64,000 nucleotides of DNA. Origin: Lichenostomus cassidix. Lineage: Eukaryota > Chordata > Aves > Passeriformes > Meliphagidae. The notes under the pieces were generated by a model. The model was not told the DNA's origin. It saw nothing but the letters and a program-made list of their open reading frames with translations, and did not search any database. Of the stretch, positions 1 through 13,339 are shown piece by piece (the stretch's first letter is position 1; each line of letters begins with the position of its first letter). The translations under genes were made by a program, and so were the position numbers. The stretch spans positions 32,475,566-32,539,565 of the forward strand of contig CM039182.1 of NCBI GenBank assembly GCA_008360975.2, given 5' to 3'.

Positions 1-1965
1 CAAGGTTATGTACTTTTCAGTATGTACATGGGCAGAGTTTGATCTACTCCTGTAAAATCTCCTTCCTCCTTATATAGCTGGTAGAAAGGCACAGAGTCAC
101 AGCAGTCTCTGGTTGCTTCCTATTAAGGAAGAAAATCCCCAGAAAGGTGCTGTGATCTCTTCCTCAGCCTGTGTACCTGGACGATGTATTCTGGTGAGCA
201 GCTGTCATGAGGAGTGCACCTCACAGCCCTTTAAAGATAACTGTGGAATCATCACAGAATTATTCTCAGGTTTCTAATATACTTAAGTTATCAGTGCTGA
301 TATAAGAGGTTTTTTGCTTTCTCCATTTGAAAAATTTGCATCTATGCTTCAAAGTACCTTAATTGGAAATGCTGGTCGTTTGATCAAGTTTAAGTGTTTT
401 GCTGGTGCCATCAAGTGGCGAAATGTTGGATTGCAAAACGCCCACAGCAAATTGACTCCAATACCTCTTGAACAGCAGCAAAGAGGAAAATAATCCTTGA
501 TGAGCCTCCTTCAAAAATACATATATATAAATATGTATGAGAAAAATGGACTGAAATACATATGGTGTCATGGTTACTTCATCCAGTTTGATCTGGATTC
601 TAACTAGTAGAAAGGCTAATATTTTTGAGTATTATTAAACAATAATAAATTGTTTAATTTATTATTATTGCAACCTAAAAGCAAACTCAGAGATTCTTGT
701 TGAAGAGCTACTTGAACTGAAGTGGCACAATGTTGTATTCTGAATTTCCTTCCCGACTGTGGTTGCTGTCCTTTGTTACTAGCTAATCCCTGTTTACAGA
801 ACGTGGCCCTTCAATTTTGTATCATAGCTGCATTTCATATCAACAGAGTGGAATGAAAATTCAGTTTGCTGCCATATTCACTAAATTCACAATATGGTTA
901 ACTGAAAATTTACACTTACAGTTCACCATTCATACACATATCACTTTTCCCCCAGCGTATTTTTCAGTAGGAAGGCCTCTGTGCAGAGAAAACACATAAA
1001 TATATAAAGCTTATGCTCTGTTTCCTTATAAAAATCCAAATAAATTGGTATGGTTTTGTCTTGATTTTTCAGGCAACTGCTAATATCAAAGCTCATAGAT
1101 CCTGCCAGTGTGGAAATTATCCTGTGTTTCAAAATCTACATCATGCAGAGCTGGATTTTGAGAAATGCTGAGCACCCATGCCTGACTTTAAAGTTCCTGA
1201 GAATGCTGAGCATTTCCCCCTGGGAAAGCCTGGCTCTTGCAGTTCCTTTCCACACACACTTAACACTCAACAGGAGCTATGGGAATGCCTCAATGGGTAC
1301 AGGCTCCAACTTTTTACCCTATGAAGAGTTATTTCTATGCCATAGAGATCACTTTCAACTCCTTCTGATGCCAAAGGGCTCACAGAATCCACCCAAACTG
1401 TATGGTGCTTTTCACTGACAACAATCTGAAGAGAAAACAGCAACACACCAAAACCCAAAACCAACAGCAGAGAGTGAATAAGAGTGTGAAACTGATGGAA
1501 ATGCAGGTGGAAAGATCAGCCATAACCAATACTATTTTGCAAATGTTAGAAAAAGCCTTACAGTTAAATTAATTCTCACTGTGGATACTTCTTGAAGTTT
1601 TATTTACAAATGCTATTATAAACATATTTATTTAGGCTTCTTATACTTCCTCCGCTGAAATTTGTGTCAGTACTATGAGAGGCACAAACACAGAAATACT
1701 TCATTTGCATCTTGCCCACTTCAGCTTTCTACTCTGTAATTATTTGCACTAGAGCAAGTTTTTAATTAATATCTAGCCTGTATCTCTGGCAAGTTTCATT
1801 GAGATCAGTGAAACTGTTGTCATTTGGGTTACTGTAGCTCTGTTGTTTGCCTGATTTGTGTGTTTTACAGAAACTTAGTATGGAGGAAAGGCTGCTCTCT
1901 TTTGCCCAAGAGTAGCACCATCAGGATTGTGGGTACCTGTAGATGCTCTGAACAACTTTTCTGTT
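1..1965. other. Intergenic, no gene seen
   Basis: AT-rich sequence with short chance reading frames only. The one structure noted is the small AT hairpin at 634-658. Confidence 0.6.
634..658. repeat. AT-rich perfect inverted repeat
   Basis: ATTAAACAAT and ATTGTTTAAT surround the 5-base loop AATAA. Such stems are fairly common in AT-rich DNA. Confidence 0.7.
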
Positions 1966-2130
1966 CCTTGTCTGGAACAGACACCCCAGGGCACCAAATG
2001 TCAGAGTTTAAGGAGCATCTAGACAATGCTCTTAGTCATGATTTAATGTTAGATCATCCTGCAAGGAGCAGGGAATTGGACTTGGTGATTCATATGGGTC
2101 CCTTCCAACTTGAGATATTCTGTGATCATT
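1966..2130 (+). mobile_element. CR1 LINE 3' fragment, plus strand
   Basis: It reads GAGTTTAAGGAGCATCTAGA, then ACAATGCTCTTAGTCATG, then GGGTCCCTTCCAACTTGAGA and ends ATATTCTGTGATCA. This is the plus-strand form of the CR1 3' variant seen at 27465-27591. A 160-codon frame across this region is an accident of the repeat. Confidence 0.8.
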
Positions 2131-5100
2131 TCACACGAAAGTTAGCTCACGATGACACAGAGGAGAACAAGGACAGGGAGGCAAGTTTCCAGTCTTTGAG
2201 TCATGTTTTAACTCTTGGATATTCTAGTCTGCATCTTCCATTCCTGTTGTCCAGGAAAGGCTGCAGGACTGAAGGCTATCCTTGGACTTTTCTGAGTCAG
2301 CCCTGAGCAGCATGTTCTGCTTCCAAAGCTTTCCTAAGCAGGGTGCTCTGCTTTCAGAGCTTTCCTGTAAGTTAGTAATGGTGATCTGAAACCTACACAA
2401 GTGTCTGAACAACAGAGATTTGGCATCATCATTTGCCTATCTTTCAGTTAGTAATTTTTTAAAAAAAACTTATATTATCATAAAGAAAAAGAAGTTTGGA
2501 ACTGGTTTCAGTGGAAGTGGCACCAACCCCAGCATATTTTAAGGAAAAAATTGGCTGTGGTAAGAGTCTAGGAAAAGGAGCCCTAGTTCCAAAAGCATTC
2601 CCCAACAGCTCCTCAGCTGCTCTCTAGACATATCTATTATTTTATAACAGCTTTCTTAAAAAGCTGAGCACTGACTTTTCATGTTTATGCCTATGGTATT
2701 TGTGGATGCTGTAAATTAGGCCAAAAGTGAAATCTGTAGGTTCAGGAGGGGTGGTTTGGACAACAGCCAACAGCAAATAATTATCCAATGATAGGCAAAA
2801 AATAACTGTGGAAATTTGGAACTTCAAGTGTTTCAGCAAAATACTGTGTGGAGATCTGTGAGTACCAATATATTTCCACATTAATATTTAGGGCATTGTG
2901 AAAAGAACAAAAGCTTAAAGTGCTTTTTGGCGTACGAATATTTGCACATCTCAGTCTAAACTGCTGTCCAACCATTTTGCTATCTGGTGCTTTTCTTGGT
3001 AAAAACACTTCACTTAAACATTTTGACTGTGAGAAGTATATGTCTGACCTATGTTGGCTGAGGGTCTTCTCCACTACCATAAGGTTGACATCCTTTAGCA
3101 AATGTACATAGAGATCCTTTTCCTTTGCTCAGTTGTCTTCTGGCAGTAGACATAGAGCAATTCTTCCATGCTTCCTTTCTGCAGCTCAGGGAAGCAGCAA
3201 TGATGGAATTTCCTGAACTCCATATCCAAAAGAAAAAAAACCCAAAATGTTTTTTGATAGCAGCAACAGTGATGGTTAACTGAAGTATTTTAAACAATGA
3301 TGACTTGGCTTTATTTTCATACTCTGACTTACTCAGCTTATTCTGGCTAATACTATTAGGATGATCTGTCACTAGAAAAAGTTAGTACAGTGGTGATTGG
3401 CAATTGTTTAATGAAGGTCAGATCAAGTCGATCATGTTTTGGTCAGTGAGAAGCAGAGAGAAGGTGACAGATACATGCAGCATGTGCATTTTGCAGTGTA
3501 ATTGAGTCTCAGCTGCCAGCACTTAGATACCTGCACTGTCCTTTCAGTACTACTTAAGTAGCATATGGACAGCAAATATATGCAATAGCACACATGGAAG
3601 CTTTAGCATCTAATTCCTGCTGATTTCAGAATTAGTTATTTATGCCTTTGAAAACTTCCCCTCTCCATCTCTAGAGAGGGGTGAGAAATGTTATTGTTTA
3701 GTAGCTGCAGTTCACACTGAATGCAAGCTGTGTCAGGCACTCACATGGATGTACTGGAGGCTAAGGGTATTCTGTGCATTTCTATACATTTCCATACACT
3801 GGTGTAATTTGAAATCAAGCAATTTGACTGTGTATGATGAACCAAAATAAGAATCTGATGTACCACATATTATCAGAAAAGTTTTCTGGTTTTCAGTTTC
3901 TGAAGGAACTCAAGCATTCATTTACAAGCTCTATCTAAAGTTTTGTCACCATTCTGAAAGTAGTCAGGCAGATGCCAAGTCATCTGTGTGGCTGTGATGT
4001 TTGTATTCATTAAGCCAACTCTGACTGGAAACATTAATAAATCATTCCTGTGGACTGCTACCTATAGGCTACTAAGTTGCAGAACAACCACTTTATCTTA
4101 GACATAAAAGAGAAGCATTGCCAATGAAGTCTGATCATCTGTTCAGCTCAAAGAGGACTGTGTTAAACTTAAAATATTTACAAGTCTCCTTCTCACAAAG
4201 AAACATTTATAGCCGATTTTGGTCCAGTGATATTTGAGAGCTCAATGACACATTAAAAAATGTCTCAGCCCAGAGACATTATCAAAAAAGGGCTAAGGTG
4301 AACATATTTTTAAAAAGTGTCTATTATGAACAATCCCAAAGAGTTTCAGCAATATAGTCAATCATTTAATAGAGACTACTAGCATTTCTGACTTCCACAA
4401 TTACAGATTTATTCTGAATTCTGACAGAAAAGTTCCAGTTTTCAGGCTCTTTTCCTCTGAGAAAAAACCCCGCACCATTCAACAACTAATGTTCTGGGAT
4501 CAGAACATCCATTTGCTAGTACATTCTTTGTTATTAAAAAATTGCATTTTTCCCTTTAGATTTGTTTGAGGTTTTTTGGTCATGTGGAGCTGAAACCACA
4601 GTTTATGAATACAGTGTCTTAAATCATGAGCTTGTGAGTAATTCCAGTAACTCCAGTAACTGATTTGATCAGTGCGTGAAGCCAACACATCTAAGAGTGT
4701 GTGCTGCCAACAGCTTCCAGAAAGTCTTGGAAAGAGAGTTCTTATTCACACTGGCATTTTAATCCAGGAGTCCACTTTTTACATGAATCTCCCAATGGTC
4801 TCTATTTTGCAGTGCCTTGGTCTTGGAGTACATGAACTGGGTTCTTTATGGATGTAATTATCTGAAAGATGTGTTCCAGGAGTACACTGGGAGGGTACCA
4901 CAGCCTCAAATGGAGCCTTAATCTGTGGAATCACACTATAGGCAATCTACAGTGCACAGCACCTGAAATGTATGTTTTCTGCATCTCAAATCCTCAGCAC
5001 CCACTGTTTCACTCTACACATCTCCTGTAGTCCACAATACATGCCAAATGGAGTAGTCACTGAACAACATATTGATTTGAAATTCAGTAAAATTTTTTTG

Positions 5101-5402
5101 GAGTTGGATTGGCTGAATTTCTTTTTATTAACTCTTCTTTCCCAATGAACTTATAAGTAACCATACACATAATCTTAGTATATCAATGCTGAATCTGACT
5201 GTCTGATCATAGGGTAAAATATATAGGATGCCTTCTTTGTATATATGTATACAACCCAGCATTATTCATATATATGTACATGCTTCTGGTTATTCAGGCG
5301 CACTGTCTAGCTGTGCAAATATTGGTAGCAAATGCTCTAGTCCTAGAAAGTAATGTAATAATTAATGAATGCATTATTTTTAAAAGCTGAGAACAAGTCT
5401 TC

Positions 5403-5434
5403 TATTTATTTATTTATTTGTTTGTTTGTATTTA
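5403..5434. repeat. (TATT)n/(TGTT)n microsatellite
   Basis: A run of TATT units passing into TTTG units, an imperfect tetranucleotide repeat in AT-rich sequence. Confidence 0.85.
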
Positions 5435-8157
5435 TGTGACTAGGAAAAAATTGCAACATTTTGAAAACACGTATGGTGTTCTAAAACATGCAGCCATCTT
5501 CTTTTCAGGTATGGATTAGTGAGTTCATGTGAGTTTGTGTTTACAGTAGCAGAAAAATATAGCTTACTACCTGTTTTACAATGCAGATTTTCCTGGTCAC
5601 AGAGAAAAGAATGTTACAACTTTATTGTATGTATTTCATGTTTGTGTTGCAGAGCTGGGTCTAACATAGTGGTCATCTGAAAGATGCTTTGCTGTTGCAT
5701 TCAGATCCTCACACCATAGCCCATTCTGAGCTTAATTTTCTCTTTTGTTGGGTAACCTATGTAGCTAACATCATTCTTTCCTATGCATTCATTAAAATTT
5801 AGATCAGGTCTATAATTCAGTATACTTCCAAGTCTATTAATAGTTAAAAGAGCGCAGATGGAAATTCACCAGATTTTTCTGCAATGCAAGGAATACCACA
5901 AAAACTTGCCTCAGGGCAGATATGTAAGTGGGAGGCATCAAGACACAGTTTGACAAGTGTGATAATCCAATAATATCAAAGTACTCTGACTGGAATTCAG
6001 ATGTTGGATAGGAGACGTTACGAATAATGGAAGAAGTTATCAAAAGTAGGGAACCAGAAGGCTGTCAGAAAGATGGAAACTAAGACCTGATTTTGCTAAC
6101 ATAGAGATAAAATCTCATATGAAAGAACACTGGAGTACTTGAGGCTCACTCTGGAATTTGTTATGTATGGAAAAAAAACAGATTAAAAAAAAAATTCATG
6201 AGTGCAAGGCAGCATGGAGGTTCAGCTTTCCAGTCCTTTAAAAATGGTAGGAGTTCTGCCATAGCCTGCCCCCCAGCTATAGTATAATTGCAAAATATAT
6301 AGGGCAAAATACAGTAAAAACACATTGATTCCTGAAACTTCCTGATTACACATTGATGATTATGAAAGCAAAATGCAAGCTTCCTGTAACTTTAACTTTT
6401 AATTTAAATGTCTATTTTGGTAATTCTAGGTCAACCTGTAATATAGGAAAAAAAAAAAGAGGTTTAAAACAGGAGTAGATACCATGATAGATGCTGGTGA
6501 TTGATTTGTGAAATAAGCTCTTTTCTTCCACATTAGAAATGCAATATATATGCTCATTTTATTCTTTATGAAAATTATTTCAGGAGATTTTGAATGCTAA
6601 AGCCACAGTATAATATATTTCAGAAGTCCTCCTTTCAGCTGTAATGAACATATTTCCTGGGGAACTGACAGACTATTGCACAAAGTAGAAGATATTCCAT
6701 TTCCTTAAAGCAAAAAGAAAAAAAATGTGTCTTGCCATAAAAACATAACCATGAGAAAATGCTTTCAGTAACAGTAAATTGATATCAAATACTTCTAATG
6801 CAATAATTTACCTTTACAAGTTCTGTTCTTACCTGTTTTTTGTGACTGTTGGACAAGCAGGAATTTGAAATGGAGTTAGTACTACATTTGAATTGAAGGG
6901 CTGAGGACTTCAGGTCCCTCATTTCCTCAGTAGTATTGGGACAAGTTATGCGGTAGCATCATATTTTCTATTTGAGCGTTTAGGGGAAGATGCAGGATAA
7001 AATACCAAATACCAAAGAATCTGGTACTGCATCTGGATACTAAGGAGAAAACAGATGAGTTCTGCCTAATTCTGATAAATGTTGACAAGAAACAACGGTT
7101 ATTGCTTTTACTACTGCTAGAGGTTATTGGAACCATTTTACAACATAAAACAAACATACAAACAAAAATGAAAGAAGCAGATTAAAGAGGTGTGATACTG
7201 TTGCTTTGTGTTACTGATGAACAGAAGCTGGAAATAAGCTTTCAAGTAATAAGAGCAGAAAGTTCGGCTTGCACAGGAAAGGATTTATACACAGGAAGTC
7301 TCACTTGCTGAATTCAGATTCACTATAAAGTTCCAGTCCCACTCTGGAAAGGATATTAAACCCATGATACTTTCAATAGAAAAGACTTTTTTCCTTAATT
7401 CCGTGGGTTTTATCTCTATTTCTGTGCTGAGGGGAAATGCTTTACTCCTCCTTTCTCTTGAATGAAGTTGTATTGCAACGCTGGTTGATTAGGTCTTTGT
7501 GAGGAGAGAAGCTGTATTAGGTCAGTACAAGCCCCTGAGCTTTCCAGAACTTCATGCAGCCATTTATATATAAACAAGTTGCCTCTGCTTTGAGCTGCTC
7601 TGTTGTGCAAGAGAAAAGCACTAGAACTTCTACTTTCTGTCAAATGAAACTTTGGTTCACAATGACAAAGAGTCTTCTCTCAAAAAACACCATCAGCTTC
7701 TTAGATGAAGTAAACAAAAAAAAAGCACTACTGCTTCCTCCCCCATCCACCAAGAGCCAGCAGAGCATTCCCTTGTATCTGTGCCTTCTTCTTTGAGGGC
7801 AATCCTGAGGAGGCCCTCAGGACCCTGTTTGCTCCTTGACAAGCACAGTAGGGGTGTGTAATGACATCTAGATAAGTTCATAGTTACAAAGGGAAGCACT
7901 GAATTCATTCTGCTCTCCAAAACTGTGACAAAGCTCCTTTTGACTAAAAGCCAATGGCTCATCATGTGGGAAAGGATGAGAGACCTTTGTTTTACCTCCC
8001 TACATTTTAAGTTGCTCTTTTGTACTTCTGTGTTGCTTTGCACTTAATGATCTGCTAGCTTTTGGATATGGATCTTACAATGGGAAGACGAGTCTGAGGA
8101 GTCTCAAGGAGAAAGGAGCACTATATATTCATCTGACTAGTATGTTTGCTATCCTGA

Positions 8158-8189
8158 CTTTGGCAAAGCTTTGGCAAAGCTTTGGCAAA
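8158..8189. repeat. Three tandem copies of an 11-base near-palindrome
   Basis: TTTGGCAAAGC repeated nearly three times. Each CTTTGGCAAAG unit is an imperfect inverted repeat around a central G. No known element is recognised. Confidence 0.85.
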
Positions 8190-11159
8190 AAGGTTATTTC
8201 CTCAAGCCCTCTTCTTCTCTGGCATACATTAGTGAAATGCAAAAGATTTTGCTTTGCCTTATTAAAATAGGGAACTAATTTGAAAGTATTTGAAATATGT
8301 TATTCTTCCAGGATGTCTGGGAGTTTGGGCCATATGTTTTTGAAGAAAAGAAGCTGATGTAGCATATTCAAGTGAAGAAAACTAAACTAATTCTATCATG
8401 CTGGTAGTTTATAGAGTGTTGGGTGGTCTGCTATGGTATCTACATGAACACTGTAGGAATCTTACACTGATGACTCAAATTCAAGTACAACTGGCTTGCA
8501 ATGGGAAAAATGTTTGAAGTAGTTGATCCATAATCTGCAAAAGGGCAAGAAACAAAAATCAGACTTACCTTCCAGCAGAACTGCTGTGGTTCTGTAATGA
8601 AATGAAATTCTGAGTCCCTACTGTTCAGACCCCAGTGGAATTTCCTCTCTATCCAGCTTTATTAGCCTTTCTCAGAAATTTATTTCTGGCTGCCAGAATT
8701 ACAGATGGAGCCTGTTACTAGTAGATATTTTTGCCCCTGCCTGTTGCACATATAGGGAGGTACCACATTTCATGGCTTCTCTTTACAACTCCATGACAGC
8801 AGCTGCCCACTGAGGCAGGGATCTATGCCATGAATTTAACTTCATCAGTCTCTTAGCATTTCAACCATCATCCATAGCACTAGATCATGATCTGACTGCA
8901 CTCAGCTTCAAATCCACAATGTACATACAGACTTAAACCCATCTGCAGTCTTACCCAGCATACCAACAGAACCACTGATTTGCAGAAATCCACACTCCCT
9001 CATCAAAAGGGCGATGAACATACATGTCCCATGTCCCTGCAGCTGCACTAGTCCAAAACCACCATTCAAATCCTAAAATTTGTCTCCAGGTCCTGAGAAA
9101 TACTTCATTGCACAGCACTTCCAAGTGGCTGGCTCAGGGACCTCAAGCTCCCAGCCATTGACACCTCCTTTTAGCAGCAATATCCAGACCAAGGGTCAAG
9201 ATATCCCTATGAATAGTGCTCTCTGGTCAATGTTCAGTGCATACAGAGGGACACACAGTGCCTGTCCATTTCTTTTCTCTGACAGTCTGGCCCAATTCCT
9301 TGGCAGAAGAAGCCAACGGGATTTTAGCTCAGTGACCAAAGTCACAAATCCTTGTAGATCCAGGGGAAATGACCCACAAAGGAAATCAGTAATTTCCAGG
9401 ATTATATCTCTCCAAAGCAGGAGCCACGATCATACACATTTTAGCCCCAGAGCTTTCAGAAATCCAGGGTCAAAAGAATGAATTTTATCACTGTGAGGCT
9501 TTGCTGAGGAAAAGCTTCCAATGGGAGAAGATAGGAAGGAATAGGAAAATGATGCATGATTACTGTGAGAAATGATACCTAGATAAAAATTGATTTCTGA
9601 ATATAAAAACCTTTCAAATATTGTGCTTACAGAACCCTAAAGAAATATTCTAACACAGGAGGCAATATCTGGATATCAGCCCCTCTCTTCCCATACTTCA
9701 TTGTCTGCCTTTTTGGAAGAAAAGCATTAATAGGAAACTGCGTAGAGCTGAACTCTGAACTAAGTCTACCTTCTCATTCAGTGCAGTGCACTGTGACTGT
9801 GCTTTGGTCTTGCTAGTATTTCACATCACAGCAAGAGGGTGTTGGGAACCTTCTCGAGTGATACATAGGGTGAGGCAGCTGGTGATGTCAGCAGGTTGAA
9901 TGGTGGAGAAGGATGTTAGAGCACACCTGGGGGCTGGGATACAAGACACACATAGGTCATGTGCAGTTTTACCTCTCCTGAATAAAGCAATAAATACAGC
10001 CACAAACCAAGTCAGTTTGTTACAGAATATTTGACTGGAAAGAGCTGAGTGAAGTTACGTGGATGTTGATTCAATTCTTGAAAAATTGGCTGAGCCTAAT
10101 GGATTTCAAGTAAGGCAGGCAGCACAGCAGCAGGACTTCTGTGAGGTGCCAATTTTTATTCCCATTCTTGGAGATACCAGTATTCTTTGCTAAGGTCTTG
10201 TGTGGGATGTTCACACCATCCTTCAAAACAGTTGGAGCTGGCTGCCGCTGGTGGAGTTTGGATTCTGGTTAGCTGGCTTGCTGGATATTTTTGCCTTCCT
10301 ATGTTTCACAGATGTGGTGATAGATTTTGATCTGTTTTACTTTCTTCTCCTGACCTTTTCTTTTCTCTCAATGAGTTTTTTGTTTGAGTTGAAGTGGCAT
10401 AAAAATAAATGGATGCATTTGAAAAGAGTGTTTGTTCTGTTGTTTTTTTCACCAGCAAGAGCAAAACTAGCTGGAGGTCCTACTTTTCTTGGAAAAGCAG
10501 TGTTAAAAAAGCTGGGAGCAAGTCTTTTGGCAGGTGATAATACATAAATAGCTTTTCTGAATACCTATTAAATGCACTATAATGTTATTAATAACCAGTC
10601 AAGCCAGTAATTGGTTTATTATGATTTTGAACCACTGATTTGTTTTTAGCCTGGATAGCTTGGCCATCACATTAAAGTGAACTAAACTTTTAATGTTTGT
10701 GCCATTTGCAAATGATATAGCTGTATTAGTGATTTCCAGAGTTCACAAGTTTAATATATTCTGAAAAAAAATTATTTCAGTGTTTCTTTTTCATTCTTCA
10801 TCTTAGTCTAGGGCTGAATGTTTGAAAAGGCTCTCAGAATATTTTCCTTCATTTCAGTAATTACTCAGCTGTTGAAAAATCTCTGTTATTTCCTTCCAAA
10901 AATATACTGTGGAAGAATTAAAGTTGTGGTTTTAGTATAGCATGGGAATGACCTACCTCAGCTGTTATTAAAAAAGGGTGTGTTGACTGGAAGAAAAAGG
11001 CTTAGGACATCACTTCTACGCTCTAAATCTTCACACATAAGAGGTCATCCCCACATATAAATCTATCAGTACCTAATTTGTGTGTTTTGCCGCCACTTGT
11101 ATCTCCACATTACTGAGTTTCTTTGGAAAAAATCTAATTAGAGGATGAAGGTCCTAGAT

Positions 11160-11480
11160 CCATCTCTGTATAGCTCCTTTACCAGGCTGCATTGGATGTC
11201 ATCCTGGTCATCTTGTCCTTCATGTGCCTGGAAGTGGTTTCCAGGAAGAATGGTTCCATACCGTTCTAGGGCTGGAAATGAGTCTGACTGCCTGTAGTTC
11301 CCTGGGTCCTCCTTCCTGCCTTTTTCAAAGATAAAAATGGCATTTGCTTCTTCCAGTCCTCAGACATGTCTCTCAGTTGCCGTGATTGTTCAAGGTTTAG
11401 AGTGGCCTCAAGATATCATCAGCCAGCTCCTTCAGCACTCAGCACAGCAGGGTCTACAGACTCATGTATGTGTGTTTTAA
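11160..11480 (-). mobile_element. Decayed CR1 ORF2 (reverse transcriptase) fragment
   Basis: Minus-strand translation in shifting frames gives EDWKK, then KKGRKEDPGNYRQ near 11300-11350, the conserved CR1 reverse-transcriptase segment around FKKGxKEDPGNYR. The LKELADDI block lies before it (about 11420). At least one frameshift separates the segments. No 3' terminus is attached, so this is an internal piece of an old insertion or the remains of a longer one. Confidence 0.82.
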
Positions 11481-12855
11481 AGGCTTTTCAAAGACTGTTA
11501 AGTAAAACGCTTGTGCATTTAGTCCCATCTTGTGTCATGAGGAATGTAGAGAATAAACTTGGTACTACCCGCTCTACTTCTAAAATACGGTGAAAGTCAA
11601 AAGCAGAAATGAGGTGATATAAAGAAGCATGATCATTGAAGAATTCTTCCCAGGCTAAAAATGACAATTACAAGCCTGACAACTTTACTACTCCAGCTAT
11701 CTACCTAAGCATATTTAAAATGTTCTGCAGTGAGTTCTCCTTGTAGTGCTTCCATTTCTACCTCTCTATGTTTTTTCTTGAGAGCTTGCCCTCTGTTTTC
11801 CTCACTTACTCAACTGTCCTGTTGATTGCTTGCTCCTTTAACCCCACAGTCAAGGCCTGTCCAAGGTTGTTCCCATGCTCTAGCAGTTATGTGGAAAGTG
11901 GGATAAGAAAAGCTATGCCTTTTGCTGAGGCAAAGAGAGGAAGGAGCCTTACAACAAGGAATTGAAAGCATAATCAATTTTCTTAAGCAAAATATTCTGC
12001 TCCCAGGGACTAAAAATCACTTGATGGCTCTGACAGACAGGATAAATACTAATTTGTGTTTAGCTGTGGTACATGTATAATCTCAGGGCAGTGATCTTAT
12101 AACCTTCCCATTGACTAATGCAGAAAAGATGAAGACTTGCTGAGGCTGTTATTAAACCAGTACTCCCTCCATGATGAAACTCAATATGCCTCAGATGTTG
12201 AAATGGGACAGAGCTAGTGGAAATCAAAAATAGAAACATTGTTTCTTAGTGAAAAAAGCTATGTTACCTATATAGAGGTGGGTCAGAAAAGGTGAGGCCA
12301 GCTCAGCTAAATAGGGAGAAAAGTAATTTATCTAATTATTTGTCCCCATAATTTTGGTGCAGAAAATAGAAGCATGTGAGCATTTCAGTGAAGAAGACAG
12401 AGACATCATTATCCGGACTTCTCAGTGATTTTAATAGCCACAATATTGTGAGAGCTACAGATGCATTCGGATCCAAAAAGAGCCAAAGCAAGCTGTTCAA
12501 TGAAGGGAGAAATGATACATATTCTTATCCTTAAGCTGGCATTTAAAGGCAAAAATTAGAAAGCATTGATAGACAGCTTAATACACACTGCAACAAATGC
12601 TCTCTTCAGGCTTTATGTCAAATGTCACTTTATTTTTTTAACTTATTTGTTCTAGGAATAGTTACTAAAAGACAGAAAGTGGAGATGACCAGACATGTTA
12701 ACGTTGAAAGTTCATGAGATAGATATTGTAAAACTGATGGTGTAGTTTTAATTTTTTTAACTCCTCCAGGAGTTTCTCGTGCTAATTTGCATCTTAGGTT
12801 TTATACGGGAATACACGATTCTCCCCAAAATCAAGCTTTACAAGGAATGTTCTTT

Positions 12856-12869
12856 CTGCCCTCTCGTGG
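12856..12869 (-). promoter_or_regulatory. Candidate CTCF site CCACGAGAGGGCAG
   Basis: It matches the vertebrate CTCF core CCASYAGRKGGCRS at 13 of 14 positions on the minus strand, and the flanking TGG before it also fits. It lies about 4 kb beyond the NPVF 3' end. Binding is inferred from the motif only. Confidence 0.45.
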
Positions 12870-13310
12870 CCACGGGCTAGTTTTGCAGTTTTGCATCGAT
12901 GAGAATTCCAGACTTGAGTCACATTTTGATAATACGTCTTGCAAATGTCTTGCTTTTACTTTAGAAAACAGACATAAAGTTTTGTTATCTCCGAGTCAGT
13001 TTTTCTGTATTTATGCATATCTTTAATTTGAATATAAAAGCTGATTATTTAGATTATCGAATAATTACATACAATTCTTCTAGTTTTATGTTATAACCCA
13101 GAATATGAAGCTGTGACTTGCATGTTACAAGAAACAGTTAAAGAGCATTTATTTTCTAGCCACTAAAGTGATTTTAGTTTTAGGGCCTGTGCCCCACTTT
13201 TTGTCCGTTCACATGAAAAATGCTGTATAATTGCATGCAGCAGCTTCTTGACAACCTCAGTGAATCTAACTTACTTATAAGTTAAATTGCACTCAGTGTC
13301 CATGTCATGT

Positions 13311-13339
13311 CAATCAGTCAATCAATCAATCAATCAATC
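13311..13339. repeat. (TCAA)n microsatellite
   Basis: About seven units of a CAAT/TCAA tetranucleotide, with one early interruption (CAATCAGTCA). Likely polymorphic. Confidence 0.9.

Larger units (their letters stand above)
2131..11159. other. Intergenic, no gene seen
   Basis: About 9 kb without recognisable exons. It contains the tetranucleotide repeat at 5403 and the 11-base triplication at 8158. A 133-codon frame at 9080-9481 has no recognisable domain, and its length is within chance expectation for the window. Confidence 0.55.

Noticed and set aside
1824..2306. 160-codon open frame
   Set aside because: It overlaps a CR1 3' fragment and has no recognisable domain.
9080..9481. 133-codon open frame
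   Set aside because: No domain recognised; in 64 kb and six frames several frames of this length are expected by chance.
10200..10547. 115-codon frame with hydrophobic stretches that could look like a membrane protein
   Set aside because: The hydrophobicity comes from T-rich DNA; there is no family resemblance, splice context or promoter.
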